Positions 9,137-19,831 are shown, counted from the first letter of the stretch. The stretch is 64,000 nt of DNA from Opitutia bacterium (GCA_029248665.1 JAQWIW010000018.1:1-64000); one strand, 5' to 3'. Numbers and translations are program-made. Notes: generated by a model not told the origin, from the letters alone.

Positions 9137-9633
9137 TTCTCATCTGAGGATGAAACAGGGTACAATCTAATCCCTAAGAGGTTATCATTAAAGGTGAAAT
9201 CGTAAAAGCCTTCAATGCTTTCTGAATTTTTATTTAAAGTTATCGAATCCGTGGTGGGTGAGAGTGTTTTTTTGGCCAATTTTGCAGGGATTTTTTGTGT
9301 ATAGTAATCGGATGCCGATACTTGTAACAGATACGAATCCTCGGTGAACTTGGAGGAATCGATGGGGATTAAATTCCTTCCGATCACTAAGCCATCAAAT
9401 TCTTCGATAATTTGACCTTTGGAATCAATTATTTCTAAAAGGGCACCAGGACCTCCTTTAGGATAACGAGTGAACTCCATTCCGAACTCATCTGCGTAGC
9501 GAATACCAAGATGGAAAACACCCGGATTTGTTTGTAATGCCTTGGGTCCGATATAAATAAACAAGGCACCAACAATACATGTTAGTAGAAATAATGAAAA
9601 AACAACAAATTTACCGTTAAACAACATTGACAT
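9133..9633 (-). CDS. membrane-anchored hypothetical protein
   Basis: A 166-residue protein with an N-terminal transmembrane segment (FSLFLLTCIVGALFIYIG) and a periplasmic domain rich in beta strands (GALLEIIDSKGQIIEEFDG, SYLLQVSASDYY). No catalytic motif is visible. It is convergent with the preceding gene (4-base overlap) and divergent from the small gene that leads the Act operon, with about 150 AT-rich bases between them. Function unknown. Confidence 0.65.
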   Translation of the reverse strand: MSMLFNGKFVVFSLFLLTCIVGALFIYIGPKALQTNPGVFHLGIRYADEFGMEFTRYPKGGPGALLEIIDSKGQIIEEFDGLVIGRNLIPIDSSKFTEDSYLLQVSASDYYTQKIPAKLAKKTLSPTTDSITLNKNSESIEGFYDFTFNDNLLGIRLYPVSSSDEN

Positions 9634-9779
9634 TATATAGAAATATTAAAGAAAAACTTACCTTTGTTTTATAAATTATTAAAAATAATAAGAGTTGAAT
9701 TAGAATACATGTAATTAGTAAAAAAAATAATTAGAATTTGCAATTGTGTTCTAACTTATCTCTTTTAAACATTTTAACA

Positions 9780-9968
9780 ATGAACTTATATAAAAGGATT
9801 TCGAGAAAGTCATTTTTCAACAAACTAGGCCTGTTTGGCAGTGGTTCAGTGATCACTGGTTATTTTGCTAGTAAAGGTCTTACTAGTAAACCATCTAAAG
9901 TGACATCCAAATTAGAAATGCGCTTCAAAAAGCCTACGAAAATCATCCAAAGCGATATTATATCTTAA
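9780..9968 (+). CDS. 62-aa protein with Tat-like leader, first of the Act block
   Basis: Translation from ATG 9780 gives MNLYKRISRKSFFNKLG, a twin-arginine-like motif with RK instead of RR, then a short hydrophobic stretch (GLFGSGSVITGYFA) and a basic tail. An in-frame ATG at 9738 is less likely because it would bury the leader. It lies 21 bases before actA in the same direction, so it may be an accessory to the complex. No family is recognised, and it could be a remnant of a larger Tat protein. Confidence 0.4.
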   Translation: MNLYKRISRKSFFNKLGLFGSGSVITGYFASKGLTSKPSKVTSKLEMRFKKPTKIIQSDIIS

Positions 9969-9989
9969 GCTTATTTAGAAACCGATCCT

Positions 9990-10643
9990 ATGGCCAATAT
10001 ATTTCCTAAGTGGGTAAACTCAGTCCCAATCAAAGTAATCGTAGCATTACTACTAATCAAAACAGCAGTTGTAATTGGAGTGACTTACTATCTCAGCCCT
10101 CAGTACACTCGGGTGGGTTATGCTCCAACGCAACCGGTTGCCTTCAGCCACGAATTTCATGCGGGAACTTTAGAAATAGATTGTCGCTATTGCCATACCT
10201 TTGTTGAGCAATCAGGTCATTCAAATGTACCTGGGACAAATGTTTGTATGTCTTGTCACAGCATGGTGCTGAAAGACGATGCACGACTAGCTACAGTACG
10301 CCAAAGTTATGATTCAGGAGAACCAATACCATGGGTAAGGGTTCATAAAGTACCTGACTACGTTTATTTTAATCATGCAGTGCATGTAAATCGTGGCATC
10401 AGTTGTGTCGAGTGTCATGGTAAAGTAGATGAGATGGAAGTAGTTTATCACGCAAAAGAATTAAGCATGGGATTTTGCTTAAAATGTCACAGAAATCCAG
10501 AAGACCATATTCGACCAGTGGAAGAAGTATATAATTTAGATTGGGAACGACCAAGCGATCCTAGTGCGGTTAAAGAATTAGAAGAATTTGTGCATGATTG
10601 GGGAGTCAACCCGCCTCAAAGTTGCTCTGGATGTCATCGATAA
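9990..10643 (+). CDS. actA: alternative complex III pentaheme cytochrome c subunit
   Basis: Multiheme c-type cytochrome of the quinol:electron-acceptor oxidoreductase (Act complex), on the periplasmic face. The 217-residue protein has an N-terminal membrane anchor (about residues 12-33) and five CxxCH heme sites: CRYCH, CMSCH, CVECH, CLKCH and CSGCH, the last at the C-terminus. Spare His residues (FSHEFHAG, FNHAVHVN) fit bis-His ligation. Length and order match ActA. actB follows 9 bases after. Confidence 0.95.
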   Translation: MANIFPKWVNSVPIKVIVALLLIKTAVVIGVTYYLSPQYTRVGYAPTQPVAFSHEFHAGTLEIDCRYCHTFVEQSGHSNVPGTNVCMSCHSMVLKDDARLATVRQSYDSGEPIPWVRVHKVPDYVYFNHAVHVNRGISCVECHGKVDEMEVVYHAKELSMGFCLKCHRNPEDHIRPVEEVYNLDWERPSDPSAVKELEEFVHDWGVNPPQSCSGCHR

Positions 10644-10652
10644 TACCTAAAC

Positions 10653-13600
10653 ATGAAAGAAAAATCACAAGAACATGGTGCTAAATATTGGAAAAGTCTT
10701 GATGACTTATCCGAAACACCTGCATTTAAGGAATGGGTCGATAAAGAATTTCCATCTGGAGCTTCTGAACTCGAAGGTGTAGGCCGTAGAAATTTCATGA
10801 AAATCATGGCGGCTTCATTTGGCCTTGCAGGCCTTGGAATGACAGGGTGTCGTCGACCGAAGCAACATATATTGCCCTACGCACAACAACCTGAAAATTT
10901 AATTCCTGGAGTTGCCAATTTTTACTGCTCTTCAGTACCTGGCATGACTGCTAATATTCCGGTTATTGTAGAATCGCATCAAGGTAGACCTACAAAGATC
11001 GAAGGCAATCCGTCCTACAAGCCATTTGGTGGAGCAACATCTACCTATAATCAAGCCTCGATACTAGATCTCTATGATCCTGACCGTGCAACTACTTCAA
11101 GTTATAATAAATCAAAAATTACAGCTTACCAAGTAAAGGACTTCTTATTGAGCCTTAAGGAAACATCTCTCGAATCTAAAGGTAACGGACTTGCAGTATT
11201 AGCCGAACCTAGTGCATCACCTTCTAGAGAAGCACTTAAGAAAGCTTTCAAAACTCGTTATCCTGAGGCAACATGGACAGAATATACTCCAAGCCAGTTT
11301 TTGAATACCAGCAAAGCGGCAAAAGCTATTTATGGCTTTTCTGTCAAAAACTCAGTCGATTTTTCTAAAGTAAATCGTATTCTTTCTATTGATTCTGACT
11401 TTTTATCCGAAGGAGATGATGCTTTAGCCAAGTCACGAGGGTTTACTGCGAAAAGAAAGATCCTCAATAAAGATGAGGTATCAAAAATGAATCGCCTTTA
11501 TTCTGTTGAGAGCAATCTAACATCAACTGGATCAATGGCCGATCACCGCTTACGCTTAAGCGTTTCTCAAATGCCTGCTTTTATTGCAAAATTGGGAATC
11601 GAAATTATACGTCTAGCTAAAGTAGGAAGCGAATTAGAAAGCACTTTGTCCGCAATTGCTAGCACTTGCGAAATTGAGGATAATTGGATCAAAGAATGTG
11701 CGGTAGATTTATATGCCTCAAAGGGCCATTCAGTTATTCTTTTAGGCGATCATCTTTCTACTGAGGCACAAGCTCTAGGTTTTTATTTAAATCAAATTTT
11801 ATCAGCACCGCTCGCGTTATTGGAAGATAAGGTTTCCGCACCTGAAATAACTGATTTGGCTAATTCAATAAAGGCAGGATCTGTCAAAACATTGATCGTA
11901 CTTGGAGGAAATCCTATATTTGATGCACCAGCTGATCTCGAATGGAATAAGTTATACAATAATATCGATACAACGATTCACCTTAGTTATTCCTTTAATG
12001 AAACGTCTGCCGAGTCTGATTATCATATCGCACAGTCGCATTATTTAGAAACTTGGTCAGACGGTAGAACACCAGAAGGTCACCTTGTTCCAGTTCAGCC
12101 GCTCATTGAGCCTTTATTTGATACTTTTGACGAATTATCTATTCTCTCAAGCCTTGTACATGATACTTCCAAGGAAAACTACGCTATTGTTAAAGATACT
12201 TTTGCAAATTTGGGCGGTTCAGATTTTAATCAATTTTTAAAAGAGGGTATTTTAGAATCGATTTCTTATGCTCGCTCTTCTGCAACTGTTAGTATTCCAG
12301 CTTTAGCTGAATTACTCAAAAAAGCATCTATGGAAAAAGTGCAGTTGGGACTTAATAATTTAGAGCTACGTTTTATTCCAAGTTTTCATGCCTTTGATGG
12401 ACGATTTGCCAATAATGGATGGCTGATGGAGTGCCCTGATCCTATTACAAAACTTACATGGGATAATGCACTTTTGATCAGTCCACGTTTGGCCAAAGAA
12501 TTGGAAAGCGAATACGGTGTATCTATATTTGCATCCAGTACAGCGATGAATGAGGGCAGTGACTTTTTTAAGAGCGTTAAGGGTGAATTGCAAAAAAATT
12601 CTTCGGTCTTTAAGCGAGGCAAAGAATCTGCAGTTATCGCACAAATTGAAGTTGGGGGTAAGCATTTAGATATTCCGATCCACGTATTGCCTGGCTTAGC
12701 AAACTACACGGTTGTTTTACCATACGGAATGGGCCGCAATCTAGTGGGTAGAGTAGGTGAAAATGTTGGTATCAACACATATGGCTTAAGAACCAGTGAA
12801 GGCATGGGTTTCATTACTGGTGCGAAATTAAAAACCACTGAAAAACGTTTTTACTTAGCCAATACTCAAGAGCACTGGTCTATGGAAGGGCGTGCAATTG
12901 TTCGAGAAGGTAATGTTGATTATTATAAAAAAAATCCTGATTTTGTAAATCAAATGGGTGTGGAATCTCATGCTCCTAAGAATTATGGTTACAAGGATGA
13001 CGCTTCGTTATCAGATAAGTCACAAAATCAGTATCGAGGTAATTCAGCTTACGTACACCCTAAGTTCAATGAGCCTGACCCAAATGTAAAAGTTTGGAAA
13101 GACAAGGAAGAGCTTTATCCTGCGAATCAACAGTGGGGCATGACTATTGATTTAAATACTTGCACAGGTTGCTCAGCATGCGTTGTCGCTTGTCAAAGTG
13201 AGAACAATATTCCTATCGTGGGGAAGGATCAAGTGCTTCGAGGAAGAGAAATGCATTGGATTCGTTTAGATCGCTATTTTTCTGCTGAAAAGTATACTCC
13301 TTCAGAAATTCCAGAAGATGTTCAAGTTTCTTTCATGGGCATGACTTGTGCACACTGCGAAAATGCACCGTGTGAAAGTGTTTGTCCGGTCAACGCGACA
13401 GTACACGATAAGGAAGGTTTAAATACAATGGCCTACAATCGTTGTGTGGGAACTCGCTATTGTGCAAATAATTGCCCATACAAGGTACGTCGTTTCAACT
13501 TCTTTGATTGGAACAAACGCGAAATTGGAGAATTTTATAAAGGACCTCTTGGCCCAGTCGAAGAACCTGAACTTGAAAAAATGAGGGCTAATCCTGACGT

Positions 13601-14063
13601 GACTGTTCGTATGCGTGGAGTGATGGAGAAATGCACTTATTGCGTACAACGTATTCAGGCGGCTAAGATCACTCAAAAAAGTATCGCTGGTGCGAGTAGT
13701 GAAACTGCAGTTCCAGATGGCACAATTAAGACTGCATGTCAGCAAGTCTGCCCTAATGATTCAATTACTTTTGGTGATATCTCAGATCCAAAATCAGAAG
13801 TCTCAAAAATGAAGGCCAGTGATCGTAACTACTCAGTACTTGGTTACCTTAATGTTCGTCCACGTACGACTTATTTAGCTCGTTTGAGAAATCCAAATAA
13901 GTTGATGCCTGATTACTATAAGAAACCGTACGCCTATAAGGCTTACAAAGATCGTTATGGAAGCTCGCAATCAACATCAGGACACGATGCGCATGATTCT
14001 CATGGAGACCATTCACACTCTCATTCTGAATCTCATAACGACGAATCACACCCAGCTCACTAA
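10653..14063 (+). CDS. actB: alternative complex III iron-sulfur/molybdopterin-like subunit
   Basis: Large periplasmic subunit carrying electrons between quinol-oxidising membrane subunits and c-hemes. The 1136-residue protein has a Tat signal ([13 protein letters not shown] near residue 46), then a molybdopterin-oxidoreductase-like domain (about 70-780) that in this family carries no molybdenum cofactor, then a ferredoxin-like domain with cysteine groups [11 protein letters not shown] near 835, [26 protein letters not shown] and CTYC/CQQVCP. This is the fused form of ActB. The last ~28 residues are a His/Asp/Ser-rich tail with nine His, unlike the core. actC follows 13 bases after. Confidence 0.95.
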   Translation: MKEKSQEHGAKYWKSLDDLSETPAFKEWVDKEFPSGASELEGVGRRNFMKIMAASFGLAGLGMTGCRRPKQHILPYAQQPENLIPGVANFYCSSVPGMTANIPVIVESHQGRPTKIEGNPSYKPFGGATSTYNQASILDLYDPDRATTSSYNKSKITAYQVKDFLLSLKETSLESKGNGLAVLAEPSASPSREALKKAFKTRYPEATWTEYTPSQFLNTSKAAKAIYGFSVKNSVDFSKVNRILSIDSDFLSEGDDALAKSRGFTAKRKILNKDEVSKMNRLYSVESNLTSTGSMADHRLRLSVSQMPAFIAKLGIEIIRLAKVGSELESTLSAIASTCEIEDNWIKECAVDLYASKGHSVILLGDHLSTEAQALGFYLNQILSAPLALLEDKVSAPEITDLANSIKAGSVKTLIVLGGNPIFDAPADLEWNKLYNNIDTTIHLSYSFNETSAESDYHIAQSHYLETWSDGRTPEGHLVPVQPLIEPLFDTFDELSILSSLVHDTSKENYAIVKDTFANLGGSDFNQFLKEGILESISYARSSATVSIPALAELLKKASMEKVQLGLNNLELRFIPSFHAFDGRFANNGWLMECPDPITKLTWDNALLISPRLAKELESEYGVSIFASSTAMNEGSDFFKSVKGELQKNSSVFKRGKESAVIAQIEVGGKHLDIPIHVLPGLANYTVVLPYGMGRNLVGRVGENVGINTYGLRTSEGMGFITGAKLKTTEKRFYLANTQEHWSMEGRAIVREGNVDYYKKNPDFVNQMGVESHAPKNYGYKDDASLSDKSQNQYRGNSAYVHPKFNEPDPNVKVWKDKEELYPANQQWGMTIDLNTCTGCSACVVACQSENNIPIVGKDQVLRGREMHWIRLDRYFSAEKYTPSEIPEDVQVSFMGMTCAHCENAPCESVCPVNATVHDKEGLNTMAYNRCVGTRYCANNCPYKVRRFNFFDWNKREIGEFYKGPLGPVEEPELEKMRANPDVTVRMRGVMEKCTYCVQRIQAAKITQKSIAGASSETAVPDGTIKTACQQVCPNDSITFGDISDPKSEVSKMKASDRNYSVLGYLNVRPRTTYLARLRNPNKLMPDYYKKPYAYKAYKDRYGSSQSTSGHDAHDSHGDHSHSHSESHNDESHPAH

Positions 14064-14076
14064 TTTATAAAATATT

Positions 14077-15588
14077 ATGTCTTCGGATACTACAGATTGT
14101 TCAATAGATTCGGCTAAACAAGCTTTGCTCGATAAGGTAGCACCAGCGACCTTAAAGGATCAAAATTTGGTGACCAATAATCGTGAATTCAGTTGGGTGA
14201 CCAACAAAATTTGCAAGATTGTCGAATCGAATACACCTAATTGGTGGTGGGTTTGTATGGCTGTTGCATTGGTAACAGCATCATTCACCTTGATGGGCTT
14301 AATATGGCTTGTAAGTACAGGTGTTGGTGTTTGGGGATTGGCTAATCCTATCAATTGGGGTTGGGCGATTGTTAATTTTGTTTTCTGGATTGGTATCGGA
14401 CACGCGGGTACTTTGATTTCGGCTATCTTATGTTTACTTAAACAAGGGTGGCGTACATCGATTAATCGTGCAGCAGAAGCGATGACAATTTTTGCGGTGG
14501 TTTGTGCGGGTATTTTTCCTCTATTTCACGTTGGCCGTGTTTGGTTTGCTTGGTGGCTTTTCCCTTTACCGAATGCTAATCTTATTTGGCCTCAATTTAG
14601 ATCACCTCTTGAGTGGGATGTTTTTGCCGTTTCAACTTATGGAACAGTATCCGTTTTATTCTGGTACATGGGAATGATTCCTGACTTAGGTATTTTGAGA
14701 GACCGTGCGGTGCAACGATTGACTGCAGGAATCTATGAAGAAACATCTAAATTAAGAGAATCAATCGCACGTGGTACAGATGTATTTAGAAAATATTTCT
14801 ATGGCGTACTTGCAATGGGTTGGCGTAATGCGGGTAATCATTGGCGTAATTACGAAATGGCTTATTTGTTACTAGCAGGTCTTTCTACACCCTTGGTGTT
14901 ATCTGTGCATACAATCGTTTCTTTTGACTTCGCTGTAGCAGTACTTCCAGGATGGCATACAACAATTTTCCCTCCTTATTTTGTTGCCGGTGCGATTTTC
15001 TCTGGATTCGGAATGGTTTTAACTTTGATGCTCCCATTGAGAGCGCTTTATGGCTTACATGATTTGATCACCCAACGACACATTGATAATATGTGTAAGA
15101 TTTGCCTAGGTACTGGTTCAATCGTTGGCTATGCCTACATAATGGAATTCTTTATCGCTTGGTACGGTGCAAATCCTTATGAAAGTTTTGCTTTTATAAA
15201 CCGTGCTTTCGGGCAATACTCTTGGGCATATTACATTATGTTCTCTTGTAATGTATTTACTCCACAGTTGTTCTGGTTTAAGGCAGTTCGTCAAAATGCA
15301 GCCTTGGTTTGGATCATGTCTATTTTAATTAATGTCGGTATGTGGTTTGAACGATTTGTGATTACGGTGACATCGCTTGCCAATGATTTCCTTCCAAGTA
15401 GCTGGGGTTACTACTCGCCAACGATTGTAGATATTTTCACTTTCGCTGGTACCTTCGGATTGTTTTCAACTTTATTTCTTATGTTTTTAAGGTTTTTACC
15501 TCTGATGCCAATTGGTGAAATTAAATTTATTATGCCTCAAGCGGATCCGCATGGGCATAGTGACGATGATGGAAAGGAGTCAGAATAA
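14077..15588 (+). CDS. actC: alternative complex III membrane subunit, NrfD-like
   Basis: Polytopic membrane subunit of the NrfD/PsrC family, the likely quinol site in the Act complex. The 503-residue protein shows about ten hydrophobic segments from residue 60 to 470, including [18 protein letters not shown] and the conserved [11 protein letters not shown]. The cytoplasmic N-terminus and the C-terminus, with a short His/Asp tail ([13 protein letters not shown]), flank them. Length is normal. Its last base overlaps the actD start, showing tight coupling. Confidence 0.94.
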   Translation: MSSDTTDCSIDSAKQALLDKVAPATLKDQNLVTNNREFSWVTNKICKIVESNTPNWWWVCMAVALVTASFTLMGLIWLVSTGVGVWGLANPINWGWAIVNFVFWIGIGHAGTLISAILCLLKQGWRTSINRAAEAMTIFAVVCAGIFPLFHVGRVWFAWWLFPLPNANLIWPQFRSPLEWDVFAVSTYGTVSVLFWYMGMIPDLGILRDRAVQRLTAGIYEETSKLRESIARGTDVFRKYFYGVLAMGWRNAGNHWRNYEMAYLLLAGLSTPLVLSVHTIVSFDFAVAVLPGWHTTIFPPYFVAGAIFSGFGMVLTLMLPLRALYGLHDLITQRHIDNMCKICLGTGSIVGYAYIMEFFIAWYGANPYESFAFINRAFGQYSWAYYIMFSCNVFTPQLFWFKAVRQNAALVWIMSILINVGMWFERFVITVTSLANDFLPSSWGYYSPTIVDIFTFAGTFGLFSTLFLMFLRFLPLMPIGEIKFIMPQADPHGHSDDDGKESE

Positions 15589-16121
15589 TGTCAGAAGAAA
15601 TTTATGGTATAGTTGCTAGCTTTAAAGACACACCGTCTTTATATCATGCTGCAGAAAAAGTACGTGATGCTGGGTTTAACCACTGGGACACATACTCTTC
15701 ATTTCCTATTCACGGAATGCCGGAAGCACAGGGACAGAAACGTTCAAAAGTGCCTATTTTTACTTTTGCTGGCGGGGTTACAGGATTAACACTGGGTACA
15801 ACAATGGTTTGGTATATGAATGCATTCGATTATCCATTAATCGTTGGTGGATACCCATTCTTCAGTCCGGTTTTCCCTTTTCCTATTATGTATGAGCTAA
15901 CCATTCTTTTAGCTGCTTTTGGAACATTAGGAGGCATGTTCATCATGAATTTATTACCTCAGCATTATAACCCTTTGTTCAATTGTGCAAAATTTCTTGA
16001 GGTATCGGATGACCGTCTGATGATCGCGATTGAAGCGAAAGATGGACAATTTGATCCAGTGGCAACAAAACAATTTCTAGAATCCATTGGTGGTTTTGAT
16101 ATAGAGGAGGTTACGGCTTAA
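15588..16121 (+). CDS. actD: alternative complex III subunit D (DUF3341)
   Basis: A 177-residue membrane subunit with two hydrophobic segments (about 60-80 and 100-125) after an N-terminal soluble domain that starts [20 protein letters not shown], the usual beginning of DUF3341. It helps assemble the Act core and has no cofactor motif. The start codon overlaps the last base of actC, and one of the few Shine-Dalgarno-like sequences in the window (AAAGGAG) lies upstream. Confidence 0.93.
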   Translation: MSEEIYGIVASFKDTPSLYHAAEKVRDAGFNHWDTYSSFPIHGMPEAQGQKRSKVPIFTFAGGVTGLTLGTTMVWYMNAFDYPLIVGGYPFFSPVFPFPIMYELTILLAAFGTLGGMFIMNLLPQHYNPLFNCAKFLEVSDDRLMIAIEAKDGQFDPVATKQFLESIGGFDIEEVTA

Positions 16122-16127
16122 TTTATC

Positions 16128-16781
16128 ATGCGTACATTTTTAACAATTTATGTTTTAGTCATAGCTGTGACGGTTTCCATTTTAGGCTTCCGTGGCACTT
16201 TAACCGAAAAAGAACCGTTTGAGGTGTTTAGCGATATGGATCGCCAAGCTAAGTATAAACCACAAGCGGAAAATGGCTTTTATCTAAATGGTCAAAATGA
16301 CCGATTACCACCAAAGATGACAATGTCTCGTGGTAATGCTTTAGAAATGAAAGAAGTCTTTGCCACTGACTATACGGCCAACTCTGCAGCTAAAGAATTA
16401 TTGCTTTCAGGCAAAGACGCTGATGGAGAGTTTTCGGATGTATTCCCTTATCCAGTTGATTTCAAACTAATGCAGTACGGAAAAGAGAGTTACAATATTT
16501 ACTGCATGACCTGTCATGGTGCAGCAGGTGATGGTAATGGCGTGACTAAGCCTTATGGTATTTTAGCAACTTCTTATCATGATGACCGATTGAGAGATGC
16601 ACCTGATGGATATATATATGATGTTATCACTAACGGTAAAGGTTTGATGTATGGCTTAAAGGATCGTTTGTCCAATAAACAAAGATGGGGCATAGTGCTT
16701 TATCTGAGAGCTTTACAACGTTCGCAAAGTGCATCACTTGAAACATTATCTACAACAGAAAAATCAGAATTAGGACTATAA
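16128..16781 (+). CDS. actE: alternative complex III monoheme cytochrome c subunit
   Basis: A 217-residue c-type cytochrome of the Act complex with an N-terminal anchor and one heme site CMTCH near residue 127 in a typical cytochrome c fold (GKESYNIYCMTCHG). Met residues after it (GLMYGLKDRL) can give the distal ligand. It probably hands electrons to CcoO or the extra cytochrome c encoded just downstream. actF starts 5 bases after its stop. Confidence 0.93.
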   Translation: MRTFLTIYVLVIAVTVSILGFRGTLTEKEPFEVFSDMDRQAKYKPQAENGFYLNGQNDRLPPKMTMSRGNALEMKEVFATDYTANSAAKELLLSGKDADGEFSDVFPYPVDFKLMQYGKESYNIYCMTCHGAAGDGNGVTKPYGILATSYHDDRLRDAPDGYIYDVITNGKGLMYGLKDRLSNKQRWGIVLYLRALQRSQSASLETLSTTEKSELGL

Positions 16782-16786
16782 ATAGT

Positions 16787-18064
16787 ATGAGCGATCAGAA
16801 AGATATTCAAAAAATAAATTCAACCGGTTTTTTTGCATTGGTAATCGGCTTAGTGGCTTTGGCCATTTCTCTTTATGGAATTTTTTCCGGACTTGAGACT
16901 GAAGATCCAGCTAGAGGCTTTTTAAGTTGGTTAGTAGGTTTGTCCTTTTGGTTATCCATAGCACTTGGCTTACTGTTTATTACTCAAATATGGTATGTGT
17001 TCCACGCACGTTGGCCGACAATTATTCGTCGTCAATGCGAGCACTTCTTGAGTGTATTTCCTTGGCTGTTCCTTTTATTCATTCCTTTATTTATCATCCC
17101 TCAAATCATTGGAGAGCCTGGTATCCTTTGGAAATGGTTAGATGGTGCTAATGCATTACCAGGTGGTCACGGAACGGTACAAGATGACCCTTTATACCAA
17201 TGGAAGTCAGTTTATCTAAATTCAAATGCTTTCATCGTTCGTGCGGCTATTTATTTCTCTGTTTTTATTGGCTTATCTTATTTTCTTAGAAAATGGTCCT
17301 TCGATACCGACATAACAGGCAATGTGGAAAATACCCATAAAGCGAGACGACTTTCTTCAGTAGGATTATTCTTACTGGCAACAGCATCGACACTAGCAGG
17401 TATTGATTGGTTTAAGTCATTAGATTACCACTGGTTTTCTACCATGTACGGAGTTTGGTTTTTTGCAGCATCTATGCGTGCTGCTTTAAGTGCAATTTTG
17501 ATCTTCTGCATCATCGTTTCTGTAAAAGGTTACATGAAGGGCACTTTCAAACAAGCGCACCGTTATGACCTTGGTTGCATGATGTTGGCCTTTACCATCT
17601 TTTGGGCCTATATTAGTTTCTCTCAGTATTTCTTGATCTATAATGCGAATATACCTGAAGAAACTTATTGGTATAACATTAGAGAACATGATGGTTATGG
17701 CGTTAAGAATTCATGGTGGGTTATTAGTTTACTCCTCATCTTCGCCCATTTCATAGCTCCATTTTTAATGTTACTTTGGTACAAAACTAAAATTGTGGTG
17801 AATCGCTTAGTATTTGTTGCGATATGGATATTGGTTTTCCATCTTGTTGATCTCTATTGGAATTTAATCCCTGGTAAGGTGATTGATGCGACTGCTTCAC
17901 ATGGCTACTATATCAGACAATTTTCTGTTGAGGTCTTTGATATAACTGCAATTATCGGAATAGGGGGCATCTGTATTTGGTCGGTCTGCCGTAGTATGCT
18001 TAAGGCGGAACCGATTCCGATTAAAGATCCAAATATTCTCACTTCTCTCAATCATTCTGAATAA
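16787..18064 (+). CDS. actF: alternative complex III membrane subunit F, NrfD-like
   Basis: A second NrfD-type membrane subunit, paired with ActC in the complex. The 425-residue protein has about ten hydrophobic segments and the family patterns STLAGIDWFKSLDYHWFSTM and YNANIPEETYWY. Charged and polar residues inside segments fit a proton-translocation role proposed for ActC/ActF; the mechanism is not settled in the literature I know. A small membrane protein gene follows, then the cbb3-like genes. Confidence 0.93.
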   Translation: MSDQKDIQKINSTGFFALVIGLVALAISLYGIFSGLETEDPARGFLSWLVGLSFWLSIALGLLFITQIWYVFHARWPTIIRRQCEHFLSVFPWLFLLFIPLFIIPQIIGEPGILWKWLDGANALPGGHGTVQDDPLYQWKSVYLNSNAFIVRAAIYFSVFIGLSYFLRKWSFDTDITGNVENTHKARRLSSVGLFLLATASTLAGIDWFKSLDYHWFSTMYGVWFFAASMRAALSAILIFCIIVSVKGYMKGTFKQAHRYDLGCMMLAFTIFWAYISFSQYFLIYNANIPEETYWYNIREHDGYGVKNSWWVISLLLIFAHFIAPFLMLLWYKTKIVVNRLVFVAIWILVFHLVDLYWNLIPGKVIDATASHGYYIRQFSVEVFDITAIIGIGGICIWSVCRSMLKAEPIPIKDPNILTSLNHSE

Positions 18065-18077
18065 ACGATTTATTATT

Positions 18078-18356
18078 ATGGGTAAAAGCGATTTTAAATT
18101 TTCATCCTTGTTCTCCATTATATTTGGAGGCCTAGCTATTTTGATTTTTCTTCTGATTCTTGTTGTGACTTATTTGCCTAACAAGCCAGAGGATGTAGAT
18201 TCTGCTTTGAAGCAAGATCGAATAAACAAAGCGGAAACAATCCGCGCAGAGGGCATTAAGAAATTAAACCAATTAATACTTATCGATACTGAATCTGCTA
18301 AGATTCCTATCGAGAGAGCGATGGAGCTGACTCTTAGCGAATATCGCCAAAACTAA
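18078..18356 (+). CDS. small membrane protein of the Act/cbb3-like block
   Basis: A 92-residue protein with one transmembrane segment (about 15-35) and a mainly helical periplasmic part ending with IPIERAMELTLSEY. A similar IPIxxAMEL ending occurs, as I recall, in small proteins encoded next to Act and caa3/SCO clusters, so it is probably a minor subunit or assembly factor. It lies 13 bases after actF and 35 before the ccoN-like gene. No cofactor motif. Confidence 0.65.
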   Translation: MGKSDFKFSSLFSIIFGGLAILIFLLILVVTYLPNKPEDVDSALKQDRINKAETIRAEGIKKLNQLILIDTESAKIPIERAMELTLSEYRQN

Positions 18357-18391
18357 TTCAGTATTTAAATCTTTAGCTAATTCCTTTAATT

Positions 18392-19822
18392 ATGTCTGTG
18401 TCATCAGCTGGTAGTCCCCATGATTCGCTCAATACAATCGATAACTCGATTAATAAAGCCGTCTTTTATTTTATTTTGTCTGCGATTACTTGGTTGGCAC
18501 TGAGTTCATTATTGGGATTGATCGGTGGTATTAAGACGGTGATTCCTAGTTTTTTAAGCACTAATGAAGGTTTCACTTTTGGTCGTATCCAAGCCATGCT
18601 CAATACTACTTTGTTAATGGGGTGGTGTAGTAATGCAATTTTCGCTGTTGCTTTCTGGATCATGGCTCGTTTGTCAAGTACGCCAATCAAACATGGCGGC
18701 ATTCTTTTAATTGCGGGTGTGATTTGGAATATTGCCCTGAGCCTTGCCTTAATCGGCATTTTTATTGGTGATTTGACCGCTTATTCTTGGATGGAATTCC
18801 CAAGCTATACATCGGGTATCTTTTTGCTGGCTTATACTTTAATAGCAGTTTGGGGAATCGTTACCTATCGTCATAAACAAAATGACTACTCCTACGTCTC
18901 TCAATGGTATATCTTAGGTGGACTATTATGGTTTCCTTGGATTTTTGTCATCGGACAGTTTTTTATCAATTGGGTGCCAGTTAGAGGTGTTCTTCAGTCG
19001 ATTGTTCATGCATGGTATATCAATAATGTCTTTTACCTTTGGTTATGCCCAATCGCTTTAGGAGCGTGTTATTATTTCATTCCAAAATTATCGAATACGG
19101 CGATTCGTAGTTACCATTTGTCGGCTTTAGCCTTTTGGACATTCGTTCTATTTGCTTCATGGTCTGGGCTGACTTACTTAATCGGTGGCCCAGTTCCGGT
19201 ATGGTTAACGACAACTTCAATTGTCTTTGCCGTATCTTTAATCATCCCAGCCTTAATATTTTATACCAATCTTATCGGGACTGCTTTATCTAGTTTCAGT
19301 CAGTTTAAAAATAACTTAGCCCTGAAATTTATTATTTTTGGAAGTGCTGCTTTCATTTTACATCTGTTTGTAAAGATGGGGCTTTCCATTCGTTCAGTTG
19401 ATGCTCTTGCTCATTTTACAATGATTTATGAAGCTCACCATTGGCACCTTATTTATGGTTTCTTTAGCATGGTTTTCTTCGGTGCTTTTTATTACCTAGT
19501 GCCTACATTGCTCAAACATTCTTATAAATCTAATGTGCTGCCTAATTTCAATTTCGTACTCTCTGCACTTGGGATCATCATCCTGCTAGTGGCTTTGTAT
19601 GGAGCTGGTTGGCAACAAGGCACACAGTTCGCAAATGCCGAACTCTCTTTCCTTCAAATTGCCAATGATTTAACTTTTTGGATGCAGCTAAAATTGGTTG
19701 GCCTAACGATTCTCTTTATCGCTAATCTGTTGTTTGCATTCAATGTCGTTGCTTTGTTGCTCAGTAAGCTACTGGATGTGTTGCCTAATTTTTCAAACGA
19801 TGAAATTAATCCGAATACCTGA
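18392..19822 (+). CDS. CcoN-like heme-copper oxidase subunit I lacking active-site ligands
   Basis: A 476-residue, about 12-segment membrane protein alignable by eye with CcoN of cbb3 oxidases (FGRIQAML for FGRLRPLH; WYINN for WYGHN; FGAFYYLVP for FGALYHLVP). Against the canonical protein the low-spin heme ligand H60 is L70, the copper-B ligands H207, H257 and H258 are N211, T261 and Y262, and the cross-linked Y251 is A255. Only the region of the paired heme ligands H345/H347 keeps histidines (H349, H350, H352). The frame is intact and the neighbours are conserved, so this is a divergent family rather than a pseudogene. It cannot be a normal O2 reductase and may be a scaffold for CcoO in the Act assembly. 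Confidence 0.85.
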   Translation: MSVSSAGSPHDSLNTIDNSINKAVFYFILSAITWLALSSLLGLIGGIKTVIPSFLSTNEGFTFGRIQAMLNTTLLMGWCSNAIFAVAFWIMARLSSTPIKHGGILLIAGVIWNIALSLALIGIFIGDLTAYSWMEFPSYTSGIFLLAYTLIAVWGIVTYRHKQNDYSYVSQWYILGGLLWFPWIFVIGQFFINWVPVRGVLQSIVHAWYINNVFYLWLCPIALGACYYFIPKLSNTAIRSYHLSALAFWTFVLFASWSGLTYLIGGPVPVWLTTTSIVFAVSLIIPALIFYTNLIGTALSSFSQFKNNLALKFIIFGSAAFILHLFVKMGLSIRSVDALAHFTMIYEAHHWHLIYGFFSMVFFGAFYYLVPTLLKHSYKSNVLPNFNFVLSALGIIILLVALYGAGWQQGTQFANAELSFLQIANDLTFWMQLKLVGLTILFIANLLFAFNVVALLLSKLLDVLPNFSNDEINPNT

Positions 19823-19831
19823 TTTAATAGC

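Noticed and set aside
12366-12665. Minus-strand ORF inside actB
   Set aside because: Lies opposite a well-supported gene, with no motif; antisense shadow.
10653-14063. actB as a nitrate or DMSO reductase
   Set aside because: Fused ferredoxin part and the actA/C/D/E/F neighbours identify it as ActB.
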